Assembly: GCA_038363005.1 (NCBI GenBank)
Contig: JBBQBI010000001.1
Coordinates: 62,001-126,000 of the forward strand
Direction: 5' to 3'
Origin: JAKOWB01 sp038363005
GTDB taxonomy: Bacteria; Pseudomonadota; Alphaproteobacteria; Kiloniellales; JACOMY01
Length of the DNA stretch: 64,000 nucleotides
The notes beneath the pieces are model-generated. The model saw nothing but the letters and a program-made list of their open reading frames with translations, was not told the DNA's origin and did no database searches. The translations under genes were made by a program, and so were the position numbers. Every line of letters starts with the position of its first letter. Positions within the stretch are counted from its first letter, which is position 1. Positions 33,461-41,701 of the stretch are shown piece by piece.

Positions 33461-33575
33461 CCCTCTCCCTTGGGAGAGGGTCGGGGTGAGGGATGTTGGT
33501 CGGTGCGGTCGCCGCAAGTCGCACCAACTCCCCTCACCCGGGCGCTGCGCGCCCACCCTCTCCCAAGGGAGAGGG
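33461..33575. repeat. Large palindromic intergenic element (GGGAGAGGG family), ~115 bp
   Basis: Two perfect 9-bp-arm palindromes, CCCTCTCCC-TT-GGGAGAGGG (33461-33480) and CCCTCTCCC-AA-GGGAGAGGG (33556-33575), flank an inner stem GGGTGAGGG / CCCTCACCC. The whole can fold as a three-armed cruciform. The right terminal arm ends one base before the CaiB start codon and provides its ribosome-binding site. A similarly built element lies at 37365-37471. Confidence 0.85.
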
Positions 33576-33576
33576 T

Positions 33577-34704
33577 ATGACGGCTGACCTCCCCCTCAGC
33601 GGCCTCCTCGTCGTCAGCCTGGAACAGGCTGTCGCCGCACCGACCTGCTCGGTGCGCCTGGCCGATGCTGGCGCGCGCGTCATCAAGATCGAACGCGCCG
33701 AGGGCGACTTCGCGCGCGGCTATGACCGCGACGTGATGGGCGAGAGCGCCTACTTCGTCTGGCTCAATCGCGGCAAGGAATCCGTGGTGTTGGACGTCAA
33801 GCAGCCGGCCGACCGTGACCTGCTGGCGCGCATGATCGCCCGGGCCGACGTTTTCATCCAGAACCTGGCACCCGGCGCGGCGGGGCGGCTGGGCTTCGGC
33901 AGCGACGAGTTGCGCCAGCGCCATCCGGCGCTGGTCACCGTCGACATCTCCGGCTTCGGCGAGAGCGGACCTTTCGCCAACCGCAAGGCCTATGACCTGC
34001 TGATCCAGGCGGAGAGCGGGCTGGCGGCGGTCACCGGTCGGCCGGAAGGCCCCGGGCGCGTCGGCGTCTCGGTCTGTGACATCGCCACCGGGCTCTATGC
34101 CTACCAGGGCGTGCTGGAGGCGCTGATCCGCCGCGGCCGCACCGGCCGGGGCGCCGCCATCCAGGTCTCGCTGTTCGACGCCATGGCCGAGTGGATGAAC
34201 GTGCCCTTCCTGCAGACCGTCTATGGCGGCAAGGCACCGCAGCGCGTTGGCCTGGCGCACCCCACCATCGCGCCGTATGGCGTCTTTCCGGCGGCCGACG
34301 GCGAGATCCTGATCTCGATCCAGAATGAGCGCGAGTGGCAGCGCCTGCTGGCCGAGGTGCTGGGGCGCGGCGAGCTGGCAGGCGATCCGCGCCTCAAGGA
34401 CAACAGCGCGCGAGTCGCCAACCGCGGCTTCGTCGACGCACTGGTCAGCGAAGGCTTCCGCCAGCATCCGCGCGCCGCACTGATCGAGAAGCTGCAGGCG
34501 GCGGACATCGCCTTCGGCGCGCTGACCCTGGTCGGCGACCTGGCCCAGCATCCGCACCTGCGCCGCATCGCCATCGAGACACCGCATGGCGTCGCCGAGG
34601 TCATCGCCCCGCCGCACCGCTTCGCCGGTGAGACGCGTTCCTATGGTCCGGTGCCGGGCCTCGGCCAGCATACCGAGGCAGTGCGAAGGGAGTTTGGCGC
34701 ATGA
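33577..34704 (+). CDS. CaiB/BaiF family CoA-transferase
   Basis: A 375-aa family III CoA-transferase, which moves CoA between carboxylic acids. It has GLLVVSLEQAVAAPTCSVRL, DAGARVIKIERAEGDFARGY, YFVWLNRGKESVVLDVKQPA, FIQNLAPGAAGRLGFG and ANRKAYDLLIQAESGLAAVT, where Asp140 fits the position of the catalytic aspartate. It also has VSLFDAMAEWMNVPFL. ATG 33577 is chosen. Its Shine-Dalgarno (AAGGGAGAGGG) is formed by the arm of the preceding palindromic repeat. Neighbours (acyl-CoA dehydrogenase, MaoC-like hydratase) suggest activation of a branched or dicarboxylic acid such as a mesaconate/itaconate-type compound, which is inference. Confidence 0.9.
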   Translation: MTADLPLSGLLVVSLEQAVAAPTCSVRLADAGARVIKIERAEGDFARGYDRDVMGESAYFVWLNRGKESVVLDVKQPADRDLLARMIARADVFIQNLAPGAAGRLGFGSDELRQRHPALVTVDISGFGESGPFANRKAYDLLIQAESGLAAVTGRPEGPGRVGVSVCDIATGLYAYQGVLEALIRRGRTGRGAAIQVSLFDAMAEWMNVPFLQTVYGGKAPQRVGLAHPTIAPYGVFPAADGEILISIQNEREWQRLLAEVLGRGELAGDPRLKDNSARVANRGFVDALVSEGFRQHPRAALIEKLQAADIAFGALTLVGDLAQHPHLRRIAIETPHGVAEVIAPPHRFAGETRSYGPVPGLGQHTEAVRREFGA

Positions 34705-34715
34705 CGTTTCCCGCG

Positions 34716-34804
34716 CCGTCACCCTCGGGCTTGTCCCGTGGGTCCATGCCGGCCAAAAGCGCTGCTGGATGGATGGATGCTCGGGACAAGCCCGAGCATG
34801 ACGG
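34716..34804. repeat. Palindromic element, CTCGGGCTTGTCCCG family, copy 1
   Basis: An ~89-bp inverted pair. The left end CCGTCACCCTCGGGCTTGTC and the right end GGGACAAGCCCGAGCATGACGG are imperfect inverted copies with CCGTCA/TGACGG termini. Two more copies are at 42563 and 46290. It sits between the CaiB and MaoC-like genes, and its G-rich right border supplies the ribosome site of the latter. Confidence 0.85.
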
Positions 34805-34816
34805 GGGGAGGGGCGC

Positions 34817-35650
34817 ATGACCGACTTCGCCGACTGGATCGGCCGCGAACGGCGGCAGGTCGACATGCTGGAGCTCAGCCGCGCGCGGGCTATGCAGGCG
34901 ACGCTGGGCGACGAGGGCGCGCCGCTGAAGGCCGGCGACGGCCTGCCGCCGCTGTGGCACTGGCTCTACTTCTGGGAGGTCGCAGCGGCCGGCAAGCTCG
35001 GCTACGACGGCCATCCGACGCTGGGCGACTTCCTGCCGCCCTTGCCGCTGCAACGGCGCATGTGGGCCGGCAGTCGCGTCGCCTTCCCGGCGCCGCTGCC
35101 GCTGGGCGACGCCGCGGTCAAGCGCTCGAAGATCCTCAAGGTCGAGATGAAGCAGGGGCGCAGCGGCGCGCTCGGCTTCGTCACCGTGGCGCACGAGGTG
35201 GCGGCCGAGGGCGTGGTGGCCGTGGTGGAGGAGCACGACATTGTCTATCGCGCGCCGCCGCAGCCGGGCGAGCGCCCGCGCCAGGGCGAGCCGGCGCCGG
35301 TCGAGGCGGCCTGGCGACAAGTGGTCGAGCCGACCTCGACCCTGCTGTTCCGCTATTCGGCGCTGACCTTCAACGGCCACCGCATCCACTACGACCTGGA
35401 TTTCTGCCGCGACAGCGAGGGCTACCCCGGGCTGGTGGTGCACGGTCCACTGCTGGCGACGATGATGGTCGCGCTGGCCAGGCGCCAAGGCGGCCGGCCG
35501 GTGCTGCACTTCGAGTTCCGCGCAGAGGCGCCGGTCTTCCACACCCGGCCCTTCAGCGTCTGCGGCCAGCCCAGCCCCAACGGCGCCTCGCTGTGGATCG
35601 CCGATGCCGACAACCGCCTCTGCATGCGCGGCGCGGTGGAGTGGGCCTAG
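34817..35650 (+). CDS. MaoC-like / FAS1-type dehydratase (mesaconyl-CoA hydratase-like)
   Basis: A 277-aa double hot-dog protein resembling 3-methylfumaryl-CoA (mesaconyl-C4-CoA) hydratases. The N-terminal half starts with FADWIGRERRQVDMLELSRA and has PPLWHWLYFWE and RRMWAGSRVAFPAPLPLGDA. The C-terminal half has STLLFRYSALTFNGHRIHYD, where the Asp and His of the R-hydratase motif are seen, and LVVHGPLLATMMVALARRQG. It follows CaiB by 112 bases, which are filled by a palindromic element. Together with CaiB and the acyl-CoA dehydrogenase it suggests a C5-dicarboxyl-CoA route. The exact substrate is not determined. Confidence 0.8.
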   Translation: MTDFADWIGRERRQVDMLELSRARAMQATLGDEGAPLKAGDGLPPLWHWLYFWEVAAAGKLGYDGHPTLGDFLPPLPLQRRMWAGSRVAFPAPLPLGDAAVKRSKILKVEMKQGRSGALGFVTVAHEVAAEGVVAVVEEHDIVYRAPPQPGERPRQGEPAPVEAAWRQVVEPTSTLLFRYSALTFNGHRIHYDLDFCRDSEGYPGLVVHGPLLATMMVALARRQGGRPVLHFEFRAEAPVFHTRPFSVCGQPSPNGASLWIADADNRLCMRGAVEWA

Positions 35651-35653
35651 GGA

Positions 35654-36835
35654 TCAGGCCTGCCGCGTGTCGCGCAGCGCCTTCATCAGCGCGGCGAAGT
35701 CCTCTTCCTCGGTGTTGTAGTAGTGCACCGAGGCGCGGACCATGGTCGGCAGCTGGCGCCGTGTGGCGTCGAGCAGCGCACCGACCGGGCTCGCCGTCGT
35801 GACATTGACCTTGTGCTTCGCCAGGTCGGCCTTGACCTGCTCGGCGCTGCGGTCGGGGACCGAGAAGGTGACGATGCCGCAGGGATCGCTGCCCAGGTCG
35901 TAGACCGGCAGCTGGCTGTACTCGCCCAGCAGGTGACGCAGGCGGCGGCCGAGCCAGCGCACCCGCGCCTCGATGGTCTCCATGCCAAGATCCAGGGCGT
36001 AGTCGACGGCGCGACCAAGGCCCAGCACGGCGGCGTAGTTGAACTCCCAGTTCTCGAAGCGGCGCGCGTCGTCGCGCAGGGTATAGCGCCCCGGCGCCAC
36101 CCATTCAGCCGAATGCAGGTCCAGCACCGCTGGCTCCAGCTGTTCGAGGAAGCCCTGGCGGACGTAAAGAAAGCCGCTGCCGCGCGGCCCGCGCAGGTAC
36201 TTGCGCCCGGTGGCGGAGAGCAGGTCACAGCCGATCGCCTCGACGTCCAGGGCGAGCTGCCCGGCCGATTGGCAGGCATCCAGCAGATAGGGAATGCCGG
36301 CGGCCTTCGCCAGCTTGCCGATGGCGGCTGCGGGATTGACCAGGCCGCCGTTGGTCGGCACGTGAGTGACGGCGATCAGCTTGACGCGCTTGTCGATGAG
36401 ATTGGCCAGCGCGGCCAGGTCCAGTTCGCCGGCGGCGTTCGACGGCACGACCACCACCTCGACGCCGCTGGCCTTGGCGGTCCGCAGAAAGTTCAGGTAG
36501 TTCGAGGCGTACTCGTTCTCGCCAGTCAGGATGCGGTCGCCGGGCTGGAAGGCGAAGGCGCCGAAGGCGGCCTGCCAGGCCACCGTGGCGTTTTCCATCA
36601 GCGCGATCTCGGTCGGCTTGCAGTTCAGCAGACGGGCGATGGAGCGGTAGACGCCCTCGAAGCGCTCCTCGACCTCATCCTTGGCCTCGTAGCCGCCGAT
36701 GGCGGCCTCGCGCTCCAGGTGTTCGATCTGCGTCCGCAGGACCGGTGCTGGCATGAGCGCCGCGCCGGCGTTGTTCAGGTGGAAGCGATTGGCGACGCCG
36801 GGGGTGTCGGCGCGCAGGGCGGGAATATCGAGCAT
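35654..36835 (-). CDS. Class V aminotransferase / cysteine desulfurase-like PLP enzyme
   Basis: A 393-aa fold-type I PLP enzyme. It has FHLNNAGAALMPAPVLRTQI, IALMENATVAWQAAFGAF, LTGENEYASNYLNFL, VTHVPTNGGLVNPAAAIGKL, YLLDACQSAGQLALDVEAIG and the PLP-lysine segment LLSATGRKYLRGPRGSGFLY. This motif set matches the SufS-like/isopenicillin-epimerase-like branch, often annotated as aminotransferase class V. No cysteine sits at the usual cysteine-desulfurase nucleophile loop, so a desulfurase role is less likely. It is convergent with the MaoC-like gene (3-base gap) and 18 bases after the lipoprotein gene. Confidence 0.85.
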   Translation of the reverse strand: MLDIPALRADTPGVANRFHLNNAGAALMPAPVLRTQIEHLEREAAIGGYEAKDEVEERFEGVYRSIARLLNCKPTEIALMENATVAWQAAFGAFAFQPGDRILTGENEYASNYLNFLRTAKASGVEVVVVPSNAAGELDLAALANLIDKRVKLIAVTHVPTNGGLVNPAAAIGKLAKAAGIPYLLDACQSAGQLALDVEAIGCDLLSATGRKYLRGPRGSGFLYVRQGFLEQLEPAVLDLHSAEWVAPGRYTLRDDARRFENWEFNYAAVLGLGRAVDYALDLGMETIEARVRWLGRRLRHLLGEYSQLPVYDLGSDPCGIVTFSVPDRSAEQVKADLAKHKVNVTTASPVGALLDATRRQLPTMVRASVHYYNTEEEDFAALMKALRDTRQA

Positions 36836-36853
36836 GTCAGGTTCTCCGTCGGT

Positions 36854-37255
36854 CTAGCGGGCCTGCCAGGGGGTGCAGACGATGGTGTCGCCACCTTCGC
36901 AAGAGAGCGCATAGGACGCGCCCTCGCCCAGCTTCACGGCCTCGATGTCGATGTGGGTACGGCTGGCCTGCCAGTCGGCGTTGGCGCCGCAGAGGATCTC
37001 TTCCAGCATCATGCGCCGCCCGTCGGGGTCGCGCGGCACGAAGACTGCCCGGCTGGCAGGCTCGCGCTGCACCGTCACCGCCGCGCTGCCGCCCGGCGCG
37101 ATCACCGGCAGGTCGCCGGTCACCCAGTGGCCATAGATCACCAGGCAGCGCAGCGGTTCCGCCCCGGCGTTGGCCAGCGTCAGGCTGACCGGCACGGAGG
37201 GGGCAGGTTGTGTCGCGCAGGCAACCAGCAGCAACAGGGGCAGGCAGCGAATCAA
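36854..37255 (-). CDS. Small putative lipoprotein
   Basis: A 133-aa protein beginning IRCLPLLLLVACATQPAPSV, with a clear lipobox (LVAC) and cysteine at position 12. The mature part resembles a small beta-sandwich (SLTLANAGAEPLRCLVIYGH, VIAPGGSAAVTVQREPASRA, ASYALSCEGGDTIVCTP). The start is TTG 37255, backed by GGAG six bases upstream. A longer reading frame to 37606 runs through the palindromic repeat and is rejected. Three cysteines in the mature chain could form disulfides. Function is unknown. It precedes the class V aminotransferase gene. Confidence 0.7.
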   Translation of the reverse strand: MIRCLPLLLLVACATQPAPSVPVSLTLANAGAEPLRCLVIYGHWVTGDLPVIAPGGSAAVTVQREPASRAVFVPRDPDGRRMMLEEILCGANADWQASRTHIDIEAVKLGEGASYALSCEGGDTIVCTPWQAR

Positions 37256-37364
37256 GGCAGGCTCCGGGGGCAGAAGGGCGGCGATTATGGCCACCTGGGG
37301 CCTGGGGCGGAAGGGCTGGAATGTGGCGGGACAAGCTGTCTGCACGAAGCCTCGTCGCTTGAAG

Positions 37365-37471
37365 CCCTCCCCCTTTACGGGGGAGGGTTGGGTGGGGGTG
37401 CTTTTTTGTACGACTCCCTGGTAGTCGCACCGAGGCCCCCACCCCGACCCTCCCCCGTAAAAGGGGGAGGG
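37365..37471. repeat. Large palindromic intergenic element (GGGGGAGGG type), ~107 bp
   Basis: It has the same design as the element at 33461. The outer hairpins are CCCTCCCCC / GGGGGAGGG at 37365-37387 and 37448-37471. The inner stem is GGTGGGG / CCCCACC around a 35-base centre that contains a T6 run. It lies between the divergent lipoprotein and DUF1185 genes. Confidence 0.85.
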
Positions 37472-37499
37472 AGGACGCACCCAGGGCGAGGGACAAGCC

Positions 37500-38045
37500 A
37501 TGCAGCCGCGCAAGATTCTCTTCATTAAGGAAACCGTCACCGGCGAGCTGGGCAAGGCCGCGGCGAAGCCCGTGACCCGCGTGGCCGCGGTGGCGGTGAT
37601 CGCCAATCCCTTCGCCGGACGCTACGTGCAGGACCTCGCGCCGCTGTTCGACATCGGCCAGCTGCTCGGCGAGAGGCTGATGGCTGAGGCGGCGGCGCTG
37701 CTGGGCGCCCCGGCGCTGGTCTACGGCAAGGCGGCGATCGTCGGCGTCAACGGTGAGCTGGAGCACGCCGCCGCGGTGCTGCACCCCAAGCTGGGTAAGC
37801 CGATGCGCGCGGCGCTGGGCGGTGGCGAGGCCCTGATCCCCTCCACCACCAAGGTCGGGTCAGCCGGGCAGCTCATCGACGTGCCGTTGACCAACAAGGA
37901 CAATCCCTGGTCCTTCGACGAGCTCGACACGATGACCCTTTGTGTCGCCGACGCGCCCAGGCCGGACGAAATCCTGGTCATCATGGCCATCGGCGACGGC
38001 GGCCGGCCGCACGCGCGGGTGGGGAAGGGCCGGGCGGTGACCTAG
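37500..38045 (+). CDS. DUF1185 'amino acid synthesis' family protein
   Basis: A 181-aa protein of the DUF1185 / AA_synth family: RKILFIKETVTGELGKAAAK, VTRVAAVAVIANPFAGRYVQ, LVYGKAAIVGVNGELEHAAA, HPKLGKPMRAALGGGEALIP, STTKVGSAGQLIDVPLTNKD, and ILVIMAIGDGGRPHARVG. Length and all blocks agree with the family, whose members are often next to catabolic gene sets and have no firmly known reaction. Nothing in it contacts a known cofactor motif. It is convergent with the GMC oxidase gene (32 bases). Confidence 0.82.
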   Translation: MQPRKILFIKETVTGELGKAAAKPVTRVAAVAVIANPFAGRYVQDLAPLFDIGQLLGERLMAEAAALLGAPALVYGKAAIVGVNGELEHAAAVLHPKLGKPMRAALGGGEALIPSTTKVGSAGQLIDVPLTNKDNPWSFDELDTMTLCVADAPRPDEILVIMAIGDGGRPHARVGKGRAVT

Positions 38046-38077
38046 GGCCAAACCAACCCTCTCCCGCCGGAAGAGGA

Positions 38078-39619
38078 TTAGTGGGGCGGCCTCCTCGGTG
38101 CCAGAACTTGCTTCCCTGCCAGCAGGTCGGCGGCGCGCTCGGCCAGGGCGATGATGGCGGCGTTCACTGGCCCCGTCGTGATCGAGGGGAAGACCGAGGC
38201 GTCAACCACCGACAGGCCCGCGAGCCCACGCACTGACAGCCGTGCATCGACTACCGCGTCCTCGTCGCCGCCCATGCGGCAGGTGCCGACCGGGTGGTGG
38301 TGCGTGTAGGCCGCCTGCTCCAGGAAGCGCAGGCGATCCGCGCGCGACAGGCAGCCGGGGCCCGGCAGGATCTCGCCAGCGTTCCAGTCCGCCAGCGCCG
38401 GGCTGGCGCCGAGCAACTGCGCGGCCTCCAGCGCGGCCAGGTAGGACTCGCGGTCAGCCGCCGCGCTGAGATAGCGCGGGTCGATTAGCGGCGCCTTGCG
38501 CGGATCGGCGGAGGCCAGGCGGATCGCACCGCGACTCTCCGGGTGGGTGAAGCCGAACATCAGTGTCCAGGCCTCGCCCGGCGGCGGCGCGGCAAAGCAT
38601 TCGGTCACCACCGGCATCACGACGCAGGCGATGGCGATCCCCGGGGCCGGGCCGGGACCGTGCGGCAGGTAGAGCAGCGATTCCGAATGCTGCCAGCGCG
38701 ACGGCGGCACCGGCCGGCTGGCGCGATAGAGATTGCCGCCCGACAGCAGATGGTCCTGCAGGTTGCGGCCGACACCCGGCAGGTCGGCGCGCACCGCGAT
38801 GCCCAAGGCCCGCAGTTCCTCCGCCGGACCGATGCCGGCGCGCAGCAGCAGCAGCGGCGAGCCTATGGCGCCGGCAGCCAGGATCACCCGCCCAGCGCGC
38901 AGGGCGCTGCTGTCCGCCAATGTCAGGCCGACGCAGCGGTCGCCGTCGAAATCCAAAGTCTGCACCAGCGCGCCGCTGCGCAGTGCCAGATTGGGCCGTG
39001 CCAGCGCCGTCGGCGTCAGGAAGGCATCGGCCGTGCTCTGCCGCCGGCCGTCCTTGATGGTCAGCGTGTTGGCCGTGGGGCCGCTCAGGACTGCGCCGTT
39101 GTGATCGCCAAGCGGCGCATGGCCAAGCCCCGTGGCGGCGGCGCGGTAGCTCTCGACCAGGGGATGCGAGGGCAGGGCCTGCTGCAGGAATACCTGGCCG
39201 CCGCTGCCGTGCCAGGGCGAGGGTGGGCCCGTCCAGTGCTCGGACTTCAGGAAGTAGGGGAAGAGGTCGGCGAAGCCCCAGCCCGGCTGGCCCCAGCGGT
39301 CGAAGTCGTCGGGGTGGCCGCGCAGGTGGGCCATGGCGTTGATCAGGCTGGAGCCGCCCAGCGCGCGACCGCGCGGCCAGGCATGCACGCGCCCGGCCGT
39401 GCCCGCCTGCGGCACGGTCCGGTACTGCCAGTCATAGGCGCGCCCCTGCAGCAGCGGCCACTTCAGGGGATCGCCGGCGTCCGGATCGGTGACCGCCGCG
39501 CCGGCCTCCAGCAGGCAGACGCGACAGGCCGGGTCCTCGCTCAGGCGCGCCGCCAGCACTGAGCCGGCGGTGCCGCCACCGACAATCAGGAAGTCAAAAT
39601 GCTCGCCTGCGCCGCGCAT
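38078..39619 (-). CDS. GMC-family oxidoreductase, candidate pyridoxine 4-oxidase
   Basis: A 513-aa FAD enzyme of the glucose-methanol-choline family. The start FDFLIVGGGTAGSVLAARLS holds the FAD motif, and WPRGRALGGSSLINAMAHLR is GMC signature 1. GRVILAAGAIGSPLLLLRAG is signature 2, and the C-terminal catalytic His region is YTHHHPVGTCRMGGDED followed by VVDASVFPSITTGPVNAAII. It could be an alcohol dehydrogenase of many substrates. Divergence by 101 bases from the pyridoxamine-pyruvate transaminase gene makes pyridoxine 4-oxidase (pyridoxine to pyridoxal, also a GMC enzyme in Mesorhizobium) the best guess. ATG 39619 is chosen over TTG 39625. Confidence 0.8.
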   Translation of the reverse strand: MRGAGEHFDFLIVGGGTAGSVLAARLSEDPACRVCLLEAGAAVTDPDAGDPLKWPLLQGRAYDWQYRTVPQAGTAGRVHAWPRGRALGGSSLINAMAHLRGHPDDFDRWGQPGWGFADLFPYFLKSEHWTGPPSPWHGSGGQVFLQQALPSHPLVESYRAAATGLGHAPLGDHNGAVLSGPTANTLTIKDGRRQSTADAFLTPTALARPNLALRSGALVQTLDFDGDRCVGLTLADSSALRAGRVILAAGAIGSPLLLLRAGIGPAEELRALGIAVRADLPGVGRNLQDHLLSGGNLYRASRPVPPSRWQHSESLLYLPHGPGPAPGIAIACVVMPVVTECFAAPPPGEAWTLMFGFTHPESRGAIRLASADPRKAPLIDPRYLSAAADRESYLAALEAAQLLGASPALADWNAGEILPGPGCLSRADRLRFLEQAAYTHHHPVGTCRMGGDEDAVVDARLSVRGLAGLSVVDASVFPSITTGPVNAAIIALAERAADLLAGKQVLAPRRPPH

Positions 39620-39720
39620 GACCAAACGTATCCTTAAGGTTCCCGATGGTTCAGCTTGGCGCGGCCCCGCAACCTGGGGACATAATTGGCCCGGCGGAAT
39701 TGGTTCAGGAGCCCGATGCC

Positions 39721-40902
39721 ATGTCCCTGATGTCGATCAAGGAGCCGGTCATCACGCTCTCGGCCGGACCGGTGGCCTGCTACCCGGCGGTGCTGCGGGC
39801 CATGAGCCGGCCGGTGCACTACGACTACGACGTCTGGTTCCAGCAGTTCTATGAGGACGCGGTGCGCAAGACCACGCAGGCGCTGGGCAGCAGCCTGCCG
39901 GCGCTGGTGCTGCACTGTGAGCCGGCACCGGGGCTGGAGGCCGCCGCGGCCTCGCTGATCGGGCCGGATGACGTGGTGCTGAACCTGGCGTCGGGCGTCT
40001 ACGGCAAGGGCTTCGGCTACTGGGCGGCGCGCTACAACAAGGAGCTGGTCGAGATCGAGGTGCCCTACAATGAGGCGATCGATCCGGCCAGCGTCGAGGA
40101 GGCCTTCCGCAAGCGGCCGGACATCAAGGTGGTCAGCGTGGTGCACCACGACACGCCGTCGGGGACCATCAACCCGGTGAAGGAAATCGGCGCCATCGTG
40201 CGCCAGCATGACGCGCTGCTGCTGGTGGATGCGGTCTCCTCCTTCGGCGGCATGGAGATCCAGCCGGAGGAAGTCAACGCCGATATCTTCGTCACCGGCC
40301 CGGGCAAGTGCCTGGGCGGCCCGCCGGGCCTGACCATCGTCGGCATGAGCGAGCGCGCCTGGCGCCATATCGAGGCCAACCCCAAGGCGCCCTTCGCTTC
40401 GATCCTCAGCCTGAAGGATTGGAAGGAGGCCTGGCGCCACGACCAGCCCTTCCCCTTCACGCCCTCGGTCTCCGACATGAACGGGCTGGACGGCGCCATC
40501 GACCTCTACCTCGAAGAGGGGCCGGCGGTGGTCTGGGCACGCCATGCGCTGACCGCGAAGGCCTGCCGCGCCGGCATCCAGGCCATGGGCCTGCAGCTCT
40601 GGGCGGCCAGCGAGGCCATTGCCTCGCCGACCTGCACGGCGGTGCGCCTGCCCCAGGGGGTCGACGACAAAGCCCTGCTGGCGGCGGCGCGCGCCGACTA
40701 TGGCGTGGTCTTCTCCAGCGGCCGCGGCGAGACGGCGGGCAAGCTGATCCGTATCGGCCACATGGGCCCGGTGGCGCAGCCGATCTATGCCACCGTGGCC
40801 ATCACCGCGCTGGGTGGGGCGCTGCAGCGCCTGGGCCAGCGCAGCGACATCGCCGGCGGCCTGGCCGCCGCCATGGATGTCATCGCCGCCGCGCGCGGCT
40901 GA
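39721..40902 (+). CDS. ppaT: Pyridoxamine-pyruvate transaminase
   Basis: A 393-aa fold-type I aminotransferase that matches, block after block, the Mesorhizobium loti pyridoxamine-pyruvate transaminase as I recall it. The blocks are PVITLSAGPVACYPAVLRAM, VVLNLASGVYGKGFGYWAAR, EIEVPYNEAIDP, VVHHDTPSGTINP, LLVDAVSSFGGME, VTGPGKCLGGPPGLTIVG (Lys196 is the expected catalytic lysine), PFPFTPSVSDMNGLDGAIDL, WARHALTAKACRAGIQAMGL and VVFSSGRGETAGKLIRIGHM. The enzyme makes pyridoxal and alanine from pyridoxamine and pyruvate. ATG 39721 has AGGAG nine bases upstream. It is followed by the pyridoxal dehydrogenase gene after 27 bases. Confidence 0.92.
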   Translation: MSLMSIKEPVITLSAGPVACYPAVLRAMSRPVHYDYDVWFQQFYEDAVRKTTQALGSSLPALVLHCEPAPGLEAAAASLIGPDDVVLNLASGVYGKGFGYWAARYNKELVEIEVPYNEAIDPASVEEAFRKRPDIKVVSVVHHDTPSGTINPVKEIGAIVRQHDALLLVDAVSSFGGMEIQPEEVNADIFVTGPGKCLGGPPGLTIVGMSERAWRHIEANPKAPFASILSLKDWKEAWRHDQPFPFTPSVSDMNGLDGAIDLYLEEGPAVVWARHALTAKACRAGIQAMGLQLWAASEAIASPTCTAVRLPQGVDDKALLAAARADYGVVFSSGRGETAGKLIRIGHMGPVAQPIYATVAITALGGALQRLGQRSDIAGGLAAAMDVIAAARG

Positions 40903-40929
40903 GCAGAGGCAAAGGGAGAACCAGGCATA

Positions 40930-41676
40930 ATGAGCAGTCACCGTTTCAAGGACCGCGTCGCGGTCGTCACCGGCGCGGCGCAGGGCATCGGCCGGGGCAT
41001 TGCCGAGCGACTGGCGGCCGACGGCGCCACCGTCGCCGTGGTCGACATCAACGAGGCCGGCGCGAAGAAGGCGGCCAAGGCGATCGGGAATGGCGCCTTC
41101 GCGGTCGGCTGCGATATTGGCGACGAGGCTTCGGTCACCAAGCTGTTCAAGACGGTGATGAAGAAGGCCGGCAAGCTCGACGTGCTGGTCAACGCCGCCG
41201 CCATCGTGCCATTCGTGCCTTGGGACAAGCTGGACTTCACCGAGTGGCGCCGGGTGCACCGCGTCAACCTCGACGGCCTGTTCCTGATGTGCAAGGCAGG
41301 CTCCGACCTGATGCGCCAGGGCGGCTACGGCCGCATCGTCAACATCTGCTCCAACTCGATTTTCGCCGGCACGCCGAACATGGCGCACTACGTCGCCACC
41401 AAGGGCGGCGTCATGACCTTCAGCCGCGCGCTGGCGACCGAGCTTGGCGGCTACAAGATCACGGTGAACTGCGTCGCGCCGGGCCTGACCGACACCGAAG
41501 GCGTACAGGCCAGCCCGCACAAGGAGGCCTTCGGCTTCGTCGAGATGCTGCAGGCCATCAAGGGCATCGGCACGCCGGCCGACATCGCCCCCGCCGTGGC
41601 CTTCCTGGCGAGCGAGGAGGCACACTGGATCACCGGCCAGACCCTGGCGGTGGATGCCGGGATGGTGCGGTGGTGA
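40930..41676 (+). CDS. pldh: Pyridoxal 4-dehydrogenase (SDR)
   Basis: A 248-aa classical short-chain dehydrogenase: VVTGAAQGIGRGIAERLAAD (NAD motif), VVDINEAG (Asp, so NAD+ preferring), LVNAAAIVPFVPWDKLD, ICSNSIFAGTPNMAHYVATK with Ser-Tyr-Lys catalytic residues, ALATELGGYKITVNCVAPGL, and ASPHKEAFGFVEMLQAIKG. The last two segments and FAGTPNMA are shared with the Mesorhizobium pyridoxal 4-dehydrogenase, which oxidises the hemiacetal form of pyridoxal to 4-pyridoxolactone with NAD+. It is cotranscribed with the transaminase gene. ATG 40930 follows a GGGAGAA site. Confidence 0.9.
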   Translation: MSSHRFKDRVAVVTGAAQGIGRGIAERLAADGATVAVVDINEAGAKKAAKAIGNGAFAVGCDIGDEASVTKLFKTVMKKAGKLDVLVNAAAIVPFVPWDKLDFTEWRRVHRVNLDGLFLMCKAGSDLMRQGGYGRIVNICSNSIFAGTPNMAHYVATKGGVMTFSRALATELGGYKITVNCVAPGLTDTEGVQASPHKEAFGFVEMLQAIKGIGTPADIAPAVAFLASEEAHWITGQTLAVDAGMVRW

Positions 41677-41701
41677 GAAGGGCGCCGGTGGCACCGCTCC
41701 C

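Noticed and set aside
33461..37471. Palindromic intergenic elements as CRISPR or IS ends
   Set aside because: No regular spacer/repeat units, no target-site duplications and no transposase. They are REP-like palindromes.
36854..37606. A 250-aa version of the lipoprotein
   Set aside because: The extra N-terminal part translates the palindromic repeat. TTG 37255 with GGAG and an immediate lipobox is better.
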